In this document: positions 29,260 through 38,063 of the stretch, piece after piece
Layout of the letters: each line of letters opens with the position of its first letter
How positions within the stretch are numbered: position 1 is the first letter of the stretch
NCBI RefSeq assembly: GCF_000803265.1
Contig: NW_014575403.1
Location: 1-64,000 of the forward strand
Direction: 5' to 3'
Length of the DNA: 64,000 bases
Origin: Ordospora colligata OC4
Lineage: Eukaryota; Microsporidia; Ordosporidae
Notes under the pieces: generated by a model
Databases searched by the model: none
What the model saw: the letters and a program-made list of their open reading frames with translations, nothing else
Told to the model about the DNA's origin: nothing
Made by a program: the position numbers and the translations under genes

Positions 29260-29490
29260 ATGATAAAAGTGAGCGATTTGCAAGATCCATCAATTGCAGA
29301 TGAGATAGTTTCGAAAATGAAAGTGTCCTGCAGTGTGGAAGCGCGAAGAATGCTTTCTATGTGCATGGTCATGTCTGCGGGGTTTTTTATGTGTTGCATT
29401 GATGAGTTTTCAAAAGAGTACGGAGGTGATGAAGAAGCTCTGATCAAAATATTATCTGCACTTGGCATTCAATGCATCAACCATTCCTAG
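29260..29490 (+). CDS. Small protein, possible histone fold
   Basis: 76 residues. The sequence DLQDPSIADEIVSKMKVSCSVEARRMLSMCMVMSAGFF has the rhythm of a histone-fold protein of the NF-YB/DPB4/Dr1 kind (short helix, loop, then a long amphipathic helix), but no specific family stands out. That it is a gene is backed by CCCC 5 nt before its ATG and by its clean fit between the pyrophosphatase and Rho genes. It is unusually Met/Cys-rich. CENP-S/X or a TAF are other options. Confidence 0.55.
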   Translation: MIKVSDLQDPSIADEIVSKMKVSCSVEARRMLSMCMVMSAGFFMCCIDEFSKEYGGDEEALIKILSALGIQCINHS

Positions 29491-29595
29491 ATACTTAGCA
29501 TACAGTCCTTGAAAGGCAAGGCACATAAAGCATACATTTATATATAAAAATAATGAGCGAAATAATACTAGCTATTTTATTCATTCATGGAGCAC

Positions 29596-30210
29596 TTATC
29601 TGTAACAACATCCAATACAAGGAAGAAATCCGCATGATCCAGCATCTGAGGCTATTTTCTTCGTGTCCCAAATATACTTTGCAGCCTCAAGGAACACAAG
29701 ATCTACATTTTCGCCTGTAAGTGCTGAGCATTCAAAAAACTTCAATGCATTGATCTTTTCGGCCAATGCTCTACCCTCTGCCTCAGTCACCATCGAAGAC
29801 TTATCGAATGTTGGATCTTCGGTATCTCGCATGTCCTTTTTCAATCCTATCAGAAAGAACTTTGAATTCGGGCAGTAGTTCCGTATCTCCATCAGCCACT
29901 TTCTTGATATATTTGAGATTTTCTTGTTGTCTTCTATTGTGTAGCATAGCAGCACAATGTCTGTTTCTCTGTATGAAAGAGGCCGTATTGTGTCATAGTC
30001 CTCCTGTCCTGCGGTGTCCCATACAGCCAACGAGACTTGCTTATCTTTTTCAACCTCAATGTCTTTTATAAAATTATCCACTACTGTGGGAATGTAAACC
30101 TTCGGGAACTGATTCCTCCTAAACACTTCCAGCAAGCATGTCTTTCCACATGCACCATCTCCCACTACAACGACTTTGCCTGCCTTCTGTTTATTGCCGT
30201 CCACAATCAT
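29596..30210 (-). CDS. RHO1: Rho-family small GTPase
   Basis: 204 residues. Switch controlling actin, cell wall synthesis and exocytosis. P-loop GDGACGKT (17-24), switch I YIPTVVDNF, switch II WDTAGQEDYD, a Rho insert region, and CSALTGENV. The usual TKxD is altered to LKKD. The C-terminus ends CIGCCYR: a Cys at position -4 as in CaaX boxes, but with a second Cys beside it and a final Arg, so the lipid type is unclear. The frame opens with TTG at 30258; the ATG is 30210. The gene lacks the CCC start motif. Confidence 0.88.
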   Translation of the reverse strand: MIVDGNKQKAGKVVVVGDGACGKTCLLEVFRRNQFPKVYIPTVVDNFIKDIEVEKDKQVSLAVWDTAGQEDYDTIRPLSYRETDIVLLCYTIEDNKKISNISRKWLMEIRNYCPNSKFFLIGLKKDMRDTEDPTFDKSSMVTEAEGRALAEKINALKFFECSALTGENVDLVFLEAAKYIWDTKKIASDAGSCGFLPCIGCCYR

Positions 30211-30413
30211 CTGGATGTTGCACTGAAATTCATTTATAAGCAGATTAAGGAGATCCAATTTGACAAATCTTCTTCATACAACCGCATACAAAATCACTGG
30301 TTAGATTTGATATTCACTGATTGGTGTACTTTAATTTACATTATTTGCTTTTCATGTCTATATCATTCAAGATGCAATTATGCAATTGAATACATCAGAG
30401 TCATTTGAATGTG

Positions 30414-30665
30414 CTATCTCGATCTTTTCTTAGACACGCCTATGGATGCCAGCATTTCACGCTTTGCAATTACTTTTTCTTTACGCTTCTCTATCATTCT
30501 GATTGCATGTTTGAATGGCAAACGATGTTTCTTGACACATCCTCCCAAGAGCCCGACTTTCTTTTTCTTCAAGTTTATCTGCTCTCTTGGCGGCTTGCTG
30601 CTTTCAACATATTTTCTTATATCATTCATGCATTTTTTGAGTTCCTCGGCTATTTTCCTTGGCAT
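30414..30665 (-). CDS. Small basic protein, unrecognised
   Basis: 83 residues, very Lys/Arg-rich (KKKKVGLLGGCVKKH, then EKRKEKVIAKRE, ending VSKKRSR). The composition suggests a nucleolar or ribosome-assembly factor. There is weak resemblance of KPPREQINLKKKK to the C1orf131/Faf1 family, not enough to name it. The frame is open to an ATG at 30743, but the ATG at 30665 follows AACCCCAACAT, so the shorter form is preferred. It is divergent from the cofilin gene. Confidence 0.6.
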   Translation of the reverse strand: MPRKIAEELKKCMNDIRKYVESSKPPREQINLKKKKVGLLGGCVKKHRLPFKHAIRMIEKRKEKVIAKREMLASIGVSKKRSR

Positions 30666-30773
30666 ATGTTGGGGTTGCAGATGTGTATACCAGGTGAAAT
30701 TCGATTGATAGCACAACAGCATCTGATGAACGAGCAATGACATGGTTTAATCATGGAAATATGAACCCCTGAA

Positions 30774-31241
30774 ATGGACATAACTATTCCAGGTATTGAT
30801 GTTGTGCGAGCCGAGTTGAAGAAGATAATGAGTGGAGTACAGAGGTACACCATACTGAGCCTTTCAGAAGAAAAGCCCACTTCTCTGTCGATTGTAAAGA
30901 GCGGAGGATGTGCAGAGGCGGTGGGTGGCAACAAGAGGTACACAGTAGAGGAGCTGCGGAGGATATTTGAGGAGTTTTCGTCTAATGTTCAAGATAATGT
31001 GCCGTGCTTTGCAATATACGACTTTGTTTATTTTGATGACGACAGGATTCAGAAGAAGACGCTGTGCTTGGTGTCGTACATACCTGAAAACCTTGCTCCT
31101 CAGAAGAATGTGCCGTATTCTACGAATGCACTGAACTTGAAGGATGTGCTTAATATTTCCATGCACATCTCAATCAAGAGGAAGATAGACCTTGAGTTTG
31201 ATAACTTTGTAGAAAAATGTACTGCTTTGCGGATGAAATAA
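30774..31241 (+). CDS. COF1: Cofilin/ADF actin-depolymerising factor
   Basis: 155 residues. Single ADF-H domain that severs and recycles actin filaments. Best match in the middle: CFAIYDFVYF (cofilin: YAVYDFxYE), KKTLCLVSYIPENLAPQKNVPYSTN (cofilin: FxxWxPDxAPVKxKMxYAS), then the long helix LKDVLNISMHISIK. The actin-binding N-terminal Ser is replaced by a short MDITIPG start. The ATG follows ACCCCTGAA. Confidence 0.82.
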   Translation: MDITIPGIDVVRAELKKIMSGVQRYTILSLSEEKPTSLSIVKSGGCAEAVGGNKRYTVEELRRIFEEFSSNVQDNVPCFAIYDFVYFDDDRIQKKTLCLVSYIPENLAPQKNVPYSTNALNLKDVLNISMHISIKRKIDLEFDNFVEKCTALRMK

Positions 31242-31317
31242 TAAACGACTTATTTGTTTTGAGAAGATTATGTGCAAGGTCTTGTAAAATATTTGTATTT
31301 TGTATGGGACAGGGCTA

Positions 31318-31728
31318 ATGGATCAGGGAGTGATGAGTAAGAAAGGAGTGAAGAGTTTGAGAAGATCCACAAGAAATAAGACGCAGATGATAATTATGGA
31401 TACACCACATGATGAATCTATAAACAAAGTATTAGATGTGCCTATAATGCAAGTAAGTGAAGAAAATAAAGCGGAAGCGAGTGTAGGCATTACAAATGGC
31501 CAAGATGTGCCTAACAAAGAAAAAAGAATGTTTTCATTTAATTCATTGGTTCAAGTGTTTAGTGGTATGGAAAGATGCATTGATAGTGAAAGAGCTGGAA
31601 GTGCAAAGAAACATGAAGAAGTGAAGAAGATGCTAGGCATGTTGAGTGATGGCTGTGTCAAGCATCTATTGCGTGTGTTTGAGAACAGTAAGTGCGATGA
31701 CAAAGTGAATGATCGCAAGTTCTTGTGA
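31318..31728 (+). CDS. Hypothetical protein, unrecognised
   Basis: 136 residues. Basic N-terminus (SKKGVKSLRRSTRNKT), a polar and probably unordered middle, and a C-terminal helical part (KKHEEVKKMLGMLSDGCVKHLLRVF). No family recognised. The frame opens with TTG; the first ATG at 31318 sits 3 nt behind a GGG. It lies between cofilin and the cap methyltransferase, all on the plus strand. Confidence 0.5.
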   Translation: MDQGVMSKKGVKSLRRSTRNKTQMIIMDTPHDESINKVLDVPIMQVSEENKAEASVGITNGQDVPNKEKRMFSFNSLVQVFSGMERCIDSERAGSAKKHEEVKKMLGMLSDGCVKHLLRVFENSKCDDKVNDRKFL

Positions 31729-31821
31729 AAAAGAAGTAGGCTTAATTATTAAGCATGTTATTCATGTGATGCATTTCATTTGTTATCTACTTCATATTAA
31801 ATCAATAATATCAGGTGATTG

Positions 31822-32700
31822 ATGAAATATTATTATGAAAAAATGCGAGAGCCTTTTCTAATGGATGAGCACAAGATAGAAATCAAAGAGCATTATAACA
31901 GCATAAAGGATAAAGGACTTGGAGGAAGAAGCCAGAGTAAAGCAATAAACATAAGAAACACAAACAACTTTATCAAAGCATGCTTGATAAGGATGTATGT
32001 TAAGAGAGGAGACTCGGTGTTGGATCTTGGATGTGGAAAGGGAGGAGACCTGTTGAAATACGAAAAGGCTGGGATTGGAGTGTATCATGGAATTGACATT
32101 GCTGACGTGTCAATAAACGATGCAAAGCTTAGATTTGATAGTAGGAAGAAAAGTTTTAAAGCGTCGTTTAGTGTTAGTGATGTGTATGGCCAACACATGG
32201 ATCTTGGGATGCAGTTTGATCTTGTTTCCTCACAGTTTAGCTTTCACTATGCATTTTCAGACAGTTTGCTGCTTGATGTTGCACTGCAGAATGTAGAAAG
32301 ACATTTGAAGCCTGGGGGATTTTTTATTGCAACTGTGCCATCAAAAGACGTGATTCTGCAGAGACATCAACAGGGTAGATTACATAATGAATTCTACAAG
32401 ATTGAGCTGGATACGGACATAAAGATGTCACTAGAAACGGCCAAGGAGTATCGCTTCACATTAATAGACTCTGTGAATAATTGCATTGAATACTTTGTAG
32501 ACTTTGATAGGATGGTCGAAGGCTTTCAGAAGCTTAAGATAGACCTGATTAGTAGAAAAGGCTTTATTGATTTCTATGAAGCAGAGTGTGATAAAAACCT
32601 TGAGCTTTTGAAGAGAATGAATTTGTGTAAGCTCAAGAGCGATGAAGCAGAAGTTGTTGGAATTTATGAAGTCATTGTTTTCAGAAAGCAAATGGCTTAA
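31822..32700 (+). CDS. ABD1: mRNA cap (guanine-N7) methyltransferase
   Basis: 292 residues. Methylates the guanine cap of Pol II transcripts using S-adenosylmethionine. [14 protein letters not shown] (cap contacts), SAM motif [11 protein letters not shown] (67-77), GIDIADVSI, and [10 protein letters not shown] are all in the standard order, and the length equals the known microsporidian single-domain enzymes. The N-terminal extension of yeast Abd1 is absent. The frame opens with TTG one codon earlier. It shares its last 4 bp with the convergent SEC5 gene. Confidence 0.94.
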   Translation: MKYYYEKMREPFLMDEHKIEIKEHYNSIKDKGLGGRSQSKAINIRNTNNFIKACLIRMYVKRGDSVLDLGCGKGGDLLKYEKAGIGVYHGIDIADVSINDAKLRFDSRKKSFKASFSVSDVYGQHMDLGMQFDLVSSQFSFHYAFSDSLLLDVALQNVERHLKPGGFFIATVPSKDVILQRHQQGRLHNEFYKIELDTDIKMSLETAKEYRFTLIDSVNNCIEYFVDFDRMVEGFQKLKIDLISRKGFIDFYEAECDKNLELLKRMNLCKLKSDEAEVVGIYEVIVFRKQMA

Positions 32701-34238
32701 ATATCAAGTAAAAATCCGAATTGGTATCTAATCTCGTCTATTCTTTCTCTAACATCATTTGATAGCATTTGCTGATGTTCTGCTTTGAATATTTTGGACA
32801 AGTAGTATGCCACAACAGGAATTGACTCAACCAATGGTTTTATCTGCTTTATAATGCGTTCGTATTCCAATGGAATCTCTTCAATTACCCTGGTGACTTC
32901 CATAAGTATCAATATATCATTATCTTGTTTGGCGATCATGGCTTCAATCCTTTTCACCACCTTGCTGCTGTGATCATTTATGTATCCACCGATCATTGCA
33001 TTCAGGTTTTTTATATCCTTGGATCCTGGCTTTCCAATCAATGGCGCCATAGAATGAATAATTTTAATTGCATGTTCTATGTCAGAAAAATCTTCAAGCT
33101 TCATCTTTTCATAGTAACTTCCTAACAATTTTAACGTTCTTTCTCGGATGTAACTTTGCTCTTCCTTAGATGCAATCTCAATGAGTATCATATAGGTTTC
33201 CTTCAAATCTTCTAATGCATGTTCAAGCGATGTTAGATCAGATATTGATATAGTGCATCTTTCAAGCTCGTTATCTATAAAACCCATCTTTACTCTCTTA
33301 AGATGCGAAAAATACACACTTTGTGAACCAGGATGTAACTTTGCAACCTTTATGTTGTCTATCAACCTTTTTATGCATATCTTAGTGAATAATAGTAGTT
33401 TTTCATGCATTATACATCCCATGCAGTAGAAGTAATGGTTGGTCCCCTGTATCTGGATCTCTTCGTCAACTTTGTTCATAAGACTCAGGTATTGTTTTGT
33501 GATTTCATCCGCACACAGTGTGTCATCTAATGCAAACATCTCCAGTGCATTGATGCTGTTTTCTTTGAAGTTGACCAGAAGAGTATTCATTATTTTATGC
33601 TCTGTCTCATTCTTGCATATCCTGAAATACAATCGAAAGTAATATGAAGCCTCTTGGAATGTACACCTTGGCCGCTGTATACGCCTATAAATGTTCTCCA
33701 AAAATTCGCATCTTTCGTCGTGAATCGATCCCCAGATTATCTGCACATACTCAGATCCCTTCAAGTGCTCGTAGATTCCTCTTGCGTTTTCATACACATC
33801 AACAAATCTTTCTGGATTATTAAGGTTCTTTTGAAGTGTAGCCTTGATACTGAACAGATCTGAATACTTATTCATATAATACTCTTTTCTATGCCGATTG
33901 ATTTCACTTTTGCTATCCTCCAAAACATTAGATGTTATCTGGTTGAATTTATTCCTTACAACCTTAATGTTGTTTTCAAGCTCTGTTGTGAATTCCTTGT
34001 CGTATCTTTTTTGCTTGATGTTTGTCCATACATCCTCGAGTACGGACCTGCACTGAACAAACTTTCCAAAGTGCTGCTTTACCAGTTGCTTGTTCCTGGC
34101 TCTGGTTTTATTTATTGAGCCGATAAGGAATACCAGTGAGTCGTTGAGGTCGTACTCTGTTGATTCGGCATATGTTTTGTTTATTACATTTACTGCATTG
34201 AAGGCTTGGCCTGTCCCTGGCTCTTGGATGCTGCCCAT
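32697..34238 (-). CDS. SEC5: Exocyst subunit Sec5
   Basis: 513 residues, largely helical. The exocyst tethers secretory vesicles to the plasma membrane. The N-terminal region [23 protein letters not shown] (~48-70) and [20 protein letters not shown] with [18 protein letters not shown] (~120-163) align with the conserved Sec5 core. Roughly half the size of yeast Sec5, with the C-terminal rod repeats shortened. No Ig-like Ral-binding domain. No CCC motif at the start. Another exocyst/CATCHR subunit is possible but less likely. Confidence 0.7.
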   Translation of the reverse strand: MGSIQEPGTGQAFNAVNVINKTYAESTEYDLNDSLVFLIGSINKTRARNKQLVKQHFGKFVQCRSVLEDVWTNIKQKRYDKEFTTELENNIKVVRNKFNQITSNVLEDSKSEINRHRKEYYMNKYSDLFSIKATLQKNLNNPERFVDVYENARGIYEHLKGSEYVQIIWGSIHDERCEFLENIYRRIQRPRCTFQEASYYFRLYFRICKNETEHKIMNTLLVNFKENSINALEMFALDDTLCADEITKQYLSLMNKVDEEIQIQGTNHYFYCMGCIMHEKLLLFTKICIKRLIDNIKVAKLHPGSQSVYFSHLKRVKMGFIDNELERCTISISDLTSLEHALEDLKETYMILIEIASKEEQSYIRERTLKLLGSYYEKMKLEDFSDIEHAIKIIHSMAPLIGKPGSKDIKNLNAMIGGYINDHSSKVVKRIEAMIAKQDNDILILMEVTRVIEEIPLEYERIIKQIKPLVESIPVVAYYLSKIFKAEHQQMLSNDVRERIDEIRYQFGFLLDI

Positions 34239-34306
34239 GTCTACAAACAGCAGTGGATAAAAAATTTATTATGCGCGATTAGAAAAAAACAAAGAGCGCC
34301 CCCTTA

Positions 34307-34729
34307 ATGAAAGGACTGTTTTCAGCTAACAACCTAATAAAGAGTAGGAAGACGAAGAGACTCGCAGACACTGCATACAGGAAGCGCGCACTTGGTACAA
34401 AATACAAACATAGTGTACTTGGCAGGGCACCACAGGCAAAGGCAATTGTTCTTGAGAAGCTTGGAGTGGAAGCCAAACAACCGAACTCTGCTATTAGAAA
34501 AGCAGTTAGATGCCAGCTGATTGCGACAGGAAAGAAAATAACTGCATTCGTTCCATATGACGGATCCATCACATACATCGAGAGCAACGACGAGGTGACT
34601 GTTGAGGGATTTGGTAAGAAGGGAAAGAGTGTGGGAGACATCCCAGGTATTCGGTTCAGGGTATGCAAGGTACAGAATGTGTCTCTGCATGCATTATTTA
34701 CAGGAAAGAAGGAAAAACCATCGAAGTAA
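34307..34729 (+). CDS. RPS23: 40S ribosomal protein uS12 (S23)
   Basis: 140 residues of the decoding-centre protein. [16 protein letters not shown] is the near-invariant loop, with Pro in KQPNS the usual hydroxylation site. [11 protein letters not shown] and [11 protein letters not shown] complete the OB fold. The N-terminus (MKGLFSANN) differs from the common MGKPRG. The ATG follows GCCCCCTTA, the longest C run at a ribosomal gene here. No intron is needed to explain the reading frame. Confidence 0.95.
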   Translation: MKGLFSANNLIKSRKTKRLADTAYRKRALGTKYKHSVLGRAPQAKAIVLEKLGVEAKQPNSAIRKAVRCQLIATGKKITAFVPYDGSITYIESNDEVTVEGFGKKGKSVGDIPGIRFRVCKVQNVSLHALFTGKKEKPSK

Positions 34730-34912
34730 TTAAATATTTCCAGTATGTAATCTATAATAACCTTCATGCTAATTACAACATTATTTAGCTTGGTGTGATT
34801 TTTTCATAGCATGACTCCACTTCTGAAAAGCAAATAACAAAGATGTAGCAGTATATATTATAAGTTAATCAACAATCCAATCTCTTTAATGTTTGTGAAT
34901 TTTGCAGATCAT

Positions 34913-35539
34913 TTACTTCTTCTGCCTCTGATGCTCTTCAAGAGAAAGTCGGATGGCTTCTGCAAGCTCCGGATCATCTTCATCAGAAATGCCACCTCCA
35001 CATATAAAAGAAAGTGCCTGAGTTGATAAATCTTCATTAGGTTCAATATCTATACAAGAAAAGCTTGTTAGCCCTATCTTTTTGAACGACTCAGACATTC
35101 CCAATGCCTCTCCAAAAAACACCATTTTGATGTTGATCCCAAGTGTCAGTATCTCGTAAATCCTTGCAAATAGCTCATCTGTAGGCACATCCTTCATCTT
35201 TGTTCCAAGAAGAACCACTAATGTGCATCCAGGTGCATCTCTCTGGTTGAATATGTGGATACATTGCGACAGACAGTTCATAATGTCTGTCTTGCTATTG
35301 AGCATAATCTTATTCAAGAAGGTCTTTATATATGATCTCTGTTTAGTTGGTGTCACAATATCATTTGCTTGGACTTGTACTAGAGGGACAATTCCTATTG
35401 TATTCTCTTGGTTATCTTCAAACTTTCTTGATATCAATGACTCTACAACCTCCTGCTGTGCTACGAACCTGCTTGGAAGGTAATCTTGATTCTGAGAAAA
35501 CATTCCATTATCAAAGATCACAACAATAGTTTCAGGCAT
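34913..35539 (-). CDS. RPN10: Proteasome ubiquitin receptor Rpn10
   Basis: 208 residues: N-terminal von Willebrand A domain (~1-185), starting PETIVVIFDNG and ending in FICGGG, then one ubiquitin-interacting motif DPELAEAIRLSLEEHQ (~189-204). It captures polyubiquitinated substrates at the 19S cap. The single UIM and length are as in fungi. The ATG follows ACCCCTTTGT. Confidence 0.92.
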   Translation of the reverse strand: MPETIVVIFDNGMFSQNQDYLPSRFVAQQEVVESLISRKFEDNQENTIGIVPLVQVQANDIVTPTKQRSYIKTFLNKIMLNSKTDIMNCLSQCIHIFNQRDAPGCTLVVLLGTKMKDVPTDELFARIYEILTLGINIKMVFFGEALGMSESFKKIGLTSFSCIDIEPNEDLSTQALSFICGGGISDEDDPELAEAIRLSLEEHQRQKK

Positions 35540-35584
35540 ACAAAGGGGTGTTCTAAGCTAAAATATTGTACAAGTTCAAAATGT

Positions 35585-35720
35585 ATAATTCATGCTTTAT
35601 TCATATAAAGTATATGTTTTATTCGCATTGATTCATCCACTTTATTCACATTGCCTCATTCACTTACTTCACTCAAATATACTTCATCCAATTTATTTGC
35701 ATTGATTCACACTCACATCC
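35585..35720. repeat. Degenerate TTCATTCAC-type repeats
   Basis: Between RPN10 and the first nucleotide transporter the top strand has loose repeats such as TTTATTCGCATTGATTCATCC, TTTATTCACATTGCCTCATTC and TTTATTTGCATTGATTCACAC, with a spacing near 35-55 bp. They resemble the 0.5 kb intergenic repeat in the opposite orientation. Confidence 0.45.
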
Positions 35721-35828
35721 TTACTTTTTCTCACTCACTCCCATACACAATAAGAAACAAAAACAGAATAAATTCATTCTAATAATATAGCTTAACCAGG
35801 TCAGCAGGAACTCAGTTAATTCACAGCC

Positions 35829-37403
35829 TCAATGAGCTATTGCTCCTACATCAGCAAAACCATTTCGCACAATAGACTCTTTATAGCTCCGATTTATGCA
35901 CAGAATCGATCGGATCCACACAATACACAGTCCTGCTATAAACACCGAGGATATTAGTGCCATGCTTCGTATCTCTCTTACATCAAATATCATGGTTACA
36001 ATCGTACAGTACAACGATCCTATTGTCTTGCCAACATTTATTCCCAGGCCATCATGTATTCCTCTAAACATCTGCCTGTGCATAGGATCTATCCTGATGG
36101 AAACCGCCTCCTTCGATATGTCAAAGAAGCAGTACTTCGATATTCTAATCAATGACACAACAACCATCCCAATGTAATTTTCAAGCACAAACCTTGCAAT
36201 TTCCTCCTTCCTCAGGTTTACAAAAACAATCGGAAAAAAAACTAGAAGCGATATAACTACCATGGCAGGCGCAACAATTGCTACAGGCAGCCATCCCTTT
36301 TTGTCTATGAATTGGCCTGCTGGCTTGAAAAAAATTACAAGCAGAAAAATCGATGTTATTATCTGTGCAAGGGCATTCAGTCTGTTAACATAGGAAGGAA
36401 TCGTGGTGGATGCTTGCGCAGCACCCAGTGTTATTCCTCCCCGATATGTTGCCTCAACAACACCAGAACATACAGATGACATTATCACAATGGTTGTCAT
36501 GGCTGCAAGAAGCTTTGACTTTTGCATTAGTTTCAATGACATCGAAAGCGTCATCTTTTGATCTATATGCGCCACATCCTTCATACTACTCTGCTGCTTT
36601 GTAAGGAACCTGTCTGTAAAAAAACTCATTCCCGTTGTAACCAATCCAAGAATCGAAGCTACTACAAACACCCTTGAAAACATAGTTTCCTTGTCATCAA
36701 AGCACAGCCCATCTCTGTGCTTATTTAAATTCCTTATCAAAAGACCTGAAGAGAGCATGGCCACTCCAGAAATCAGCGAAAGCATTGGAAAAAACCTTTT
36801 TAACTGTGATTCTGTGCATTGATGCGTTAATCGCGAAAAAAACATAAACGACACAATCAGAGATCCCCAGAGCTCAGAAATAAGGTACAACACACTAGAG
36901 ATCCATTCGTTGAATACTAAAAATGTAGGAAAAAGAAAATCTAGTCGTCTTGAATTCATCTTACCCTCAGAGAATATGTCTCTTGACCAGAAGAAGTCTA
37001 TTTGAAGAGCTTTGCTATTTGGCCAGATAACAGTTCCAAAAAGCAGCAGAAATGCAGAAGAGCACAGAAGGATGATCTCAAACATTCTTGAAGGGCCTAG
37101 AGTTTTTAGTTTCCTTTGAACAACATCAATGAAGAAGAAAGACACCGGTACAACCAATACAGACTTTATGAACAATATTGAGCTTGGAATCTGCGTCTTC
37201 ATCACAACCATATCTCCAAGGATGTGTAGAAATACGTCAATATATGAAAGTAATGCAAAAAGCAGTCCAAACATAATGCAAACAACTAAATCTTGGCTGG
37301 GCCTTCTAAGTCCCGGCTGTACATTTTGTTGTTTGTACTGAGTCTTTCTTTCGATGTATTCATCTTCTAGCAATCCTGTAAGGTCGCTAGTATTCTCAGA
37401 CAT
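35829..37403 (-). CDS. NTT: Nucleotide (ADP/ATP) transporter, NTT family
   Basis: 524 residues with about 11-12 hydrophobic segments. Member of the bacterial-type ATP/ADP translocase family that microsporidia acquired from intracellular bacteria and use to import host nucleotides. Family features include the VVMKTQIPSSILFIKS region after the second helix, an FFWSRDIF segment, WISSVLYLISELWGS, and the C-terminal SKEAVSIRIDPMHRQMFRGIHDG string. The N-terminus is short, with no ARCEW string, so it is a separate branch from the two copies at 46.7-51.3 kb. The ATG at 37403 follows GCCCCAGA; a frame-open start at 37445 is less likely. Confidence 0.93.
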   Translation of the reverse strand: MSENTSDLTGLLEDEYIERKTQYKQQNVQPGLRRPSQDLVVCIMFGLLFALLSYIDVFLHILGDMVVMKTQIPSSILFIKSVLVVPVSFFFIDVVQRKLKTLGPSRMFEIILLCSSAFLLLFGTVIWPNSKALQIDFFWSRDIFSEGKMNSRRLDFLFPTFLVFNEWISSVLYLISELWGSLIVSFMFFSRLTHQCTESQLKRFFPMLSLISGVAMLSSGLLIRNLNKHRDGLCFDDKETMFSRVFVVASILGLVTTGMSFFTDRFLTKQQSSMKDVAHIDQKMTLSMSLKLMQKSKLLAAMTTIVIMSSVCSGVVEATYRGGITLGAAQASTTIPSYVNRLNALAQIITSIFLLVIFFKPAGQFIDKKGWLPVAIVAPAMVVISLLVFFPIVFVNLRKEEIARFVLENYIGMVVVSLIRISKYCFFDISKEAVSIRIDPMHRQMFRGIHDGLGINVGKTIGSLYCTIVTMIFDVREIRSMALISSVFIAGLCIVWIRSILCINRSYKESIVRNGFADVGAIAH

Positions 37404-37562
37404 TCTGGGGCTACTATGGTGCATGAATTTATGCTCCTCTATCATTATGTCAGTATATTAAATTCAAGCATTGTGCTTTTATGCACAGATAATACTTTGT
37501 ATAATGGCTGTGTGCCATAGTGCATTGCTCTTCATAAAGTCTGTTTGATGTAATCCTGGGAG

Positions 37563-37979
37563 ATGACGAGGGATGAGAACAAACTTATATTTGAAGGTGC
37601 TGGTGATTTGAATAACGAAAGGATTATTGAAGTTGAAAGAATGATAAAGCGCAAAATAAGACAGTACTCTTTGAATCTACAGGTAGAAAACGTGTTTGAG
37701 AGATACTCCGACAAGTATTTTGTAAGTCTCCTTACTGAGGACATGCTGAAGAGTTCTGTGAGTCTTGAACTAATGCCTTCAGAGATATCGAAAGTGTTTG
37801 GGGCGAAAAGAGAAAGAAAAGTGGAAGATATCGGTAGTGTTGAAAGCTCTTCGTCAGAAGAAGCTATAGATGATGAATCAGAATCAAAAAGCGAGGAAAG
37901 CGACAATGACTATGTACAGAATTTTTATGATGAGGAAGAGCTTGTGTCAGACAAGGAGGAAGAGGGATATATTTTCTAA
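37563..37979 (+). CDS. Acidic protein, possibly Pol III subunit RPC31
   Basis: 138 residues with a strongly acidic Ser-rich C-terminal half (SSSSEEAIDDESESKSEESDN). The segment NDYVQNFYDEEE resembles the NDYxxNYFDxGE motif near the end of RPC31/RPC7, and an acidic tail is typical of that subunit. The N-terminal half (KIRQYSLNLQVENVFERYSDKY) is not recognised. GGG lies 2 nt before the ATG. A generic acidic nuclear protein is the alternative. Confidence 0.45.
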   Translation: MTRDENKLIFEGAGDLNNERIIEVERMIKRKIRQYSLNLQVENVFERYSDKYFVSLLTEDMLKSSVSLELMPSEISKVFGAKRERKVEDIGSVESSSSEEAIDDESESKSEESDNDYVQNFYDEEELVSDKEEEGYIF

Positions 37980-38063
37980 CAGCACAAATATGAGCAGGCG
38001 TCTTTGATGAGAAGAACTTTTGGATAAAATTTATTTCTAGATGCATGTTGGCCTTATTGAGTG

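Noticed and set aside
30666..30743. 26-residue extension of the small basic protein
   Set aside because: The internal ATG at 30665 has AACCCCAACAT before it; the extension would crowd the divergent cofilin start.
34307..34345. Possible short intron near the RPS23 start, as some microsporidian ribosomal genes have
   Set aside because: No GT-start plus branch-site pattern is needed; the frame is open from the ATG behind CCCCC into the conserved core.
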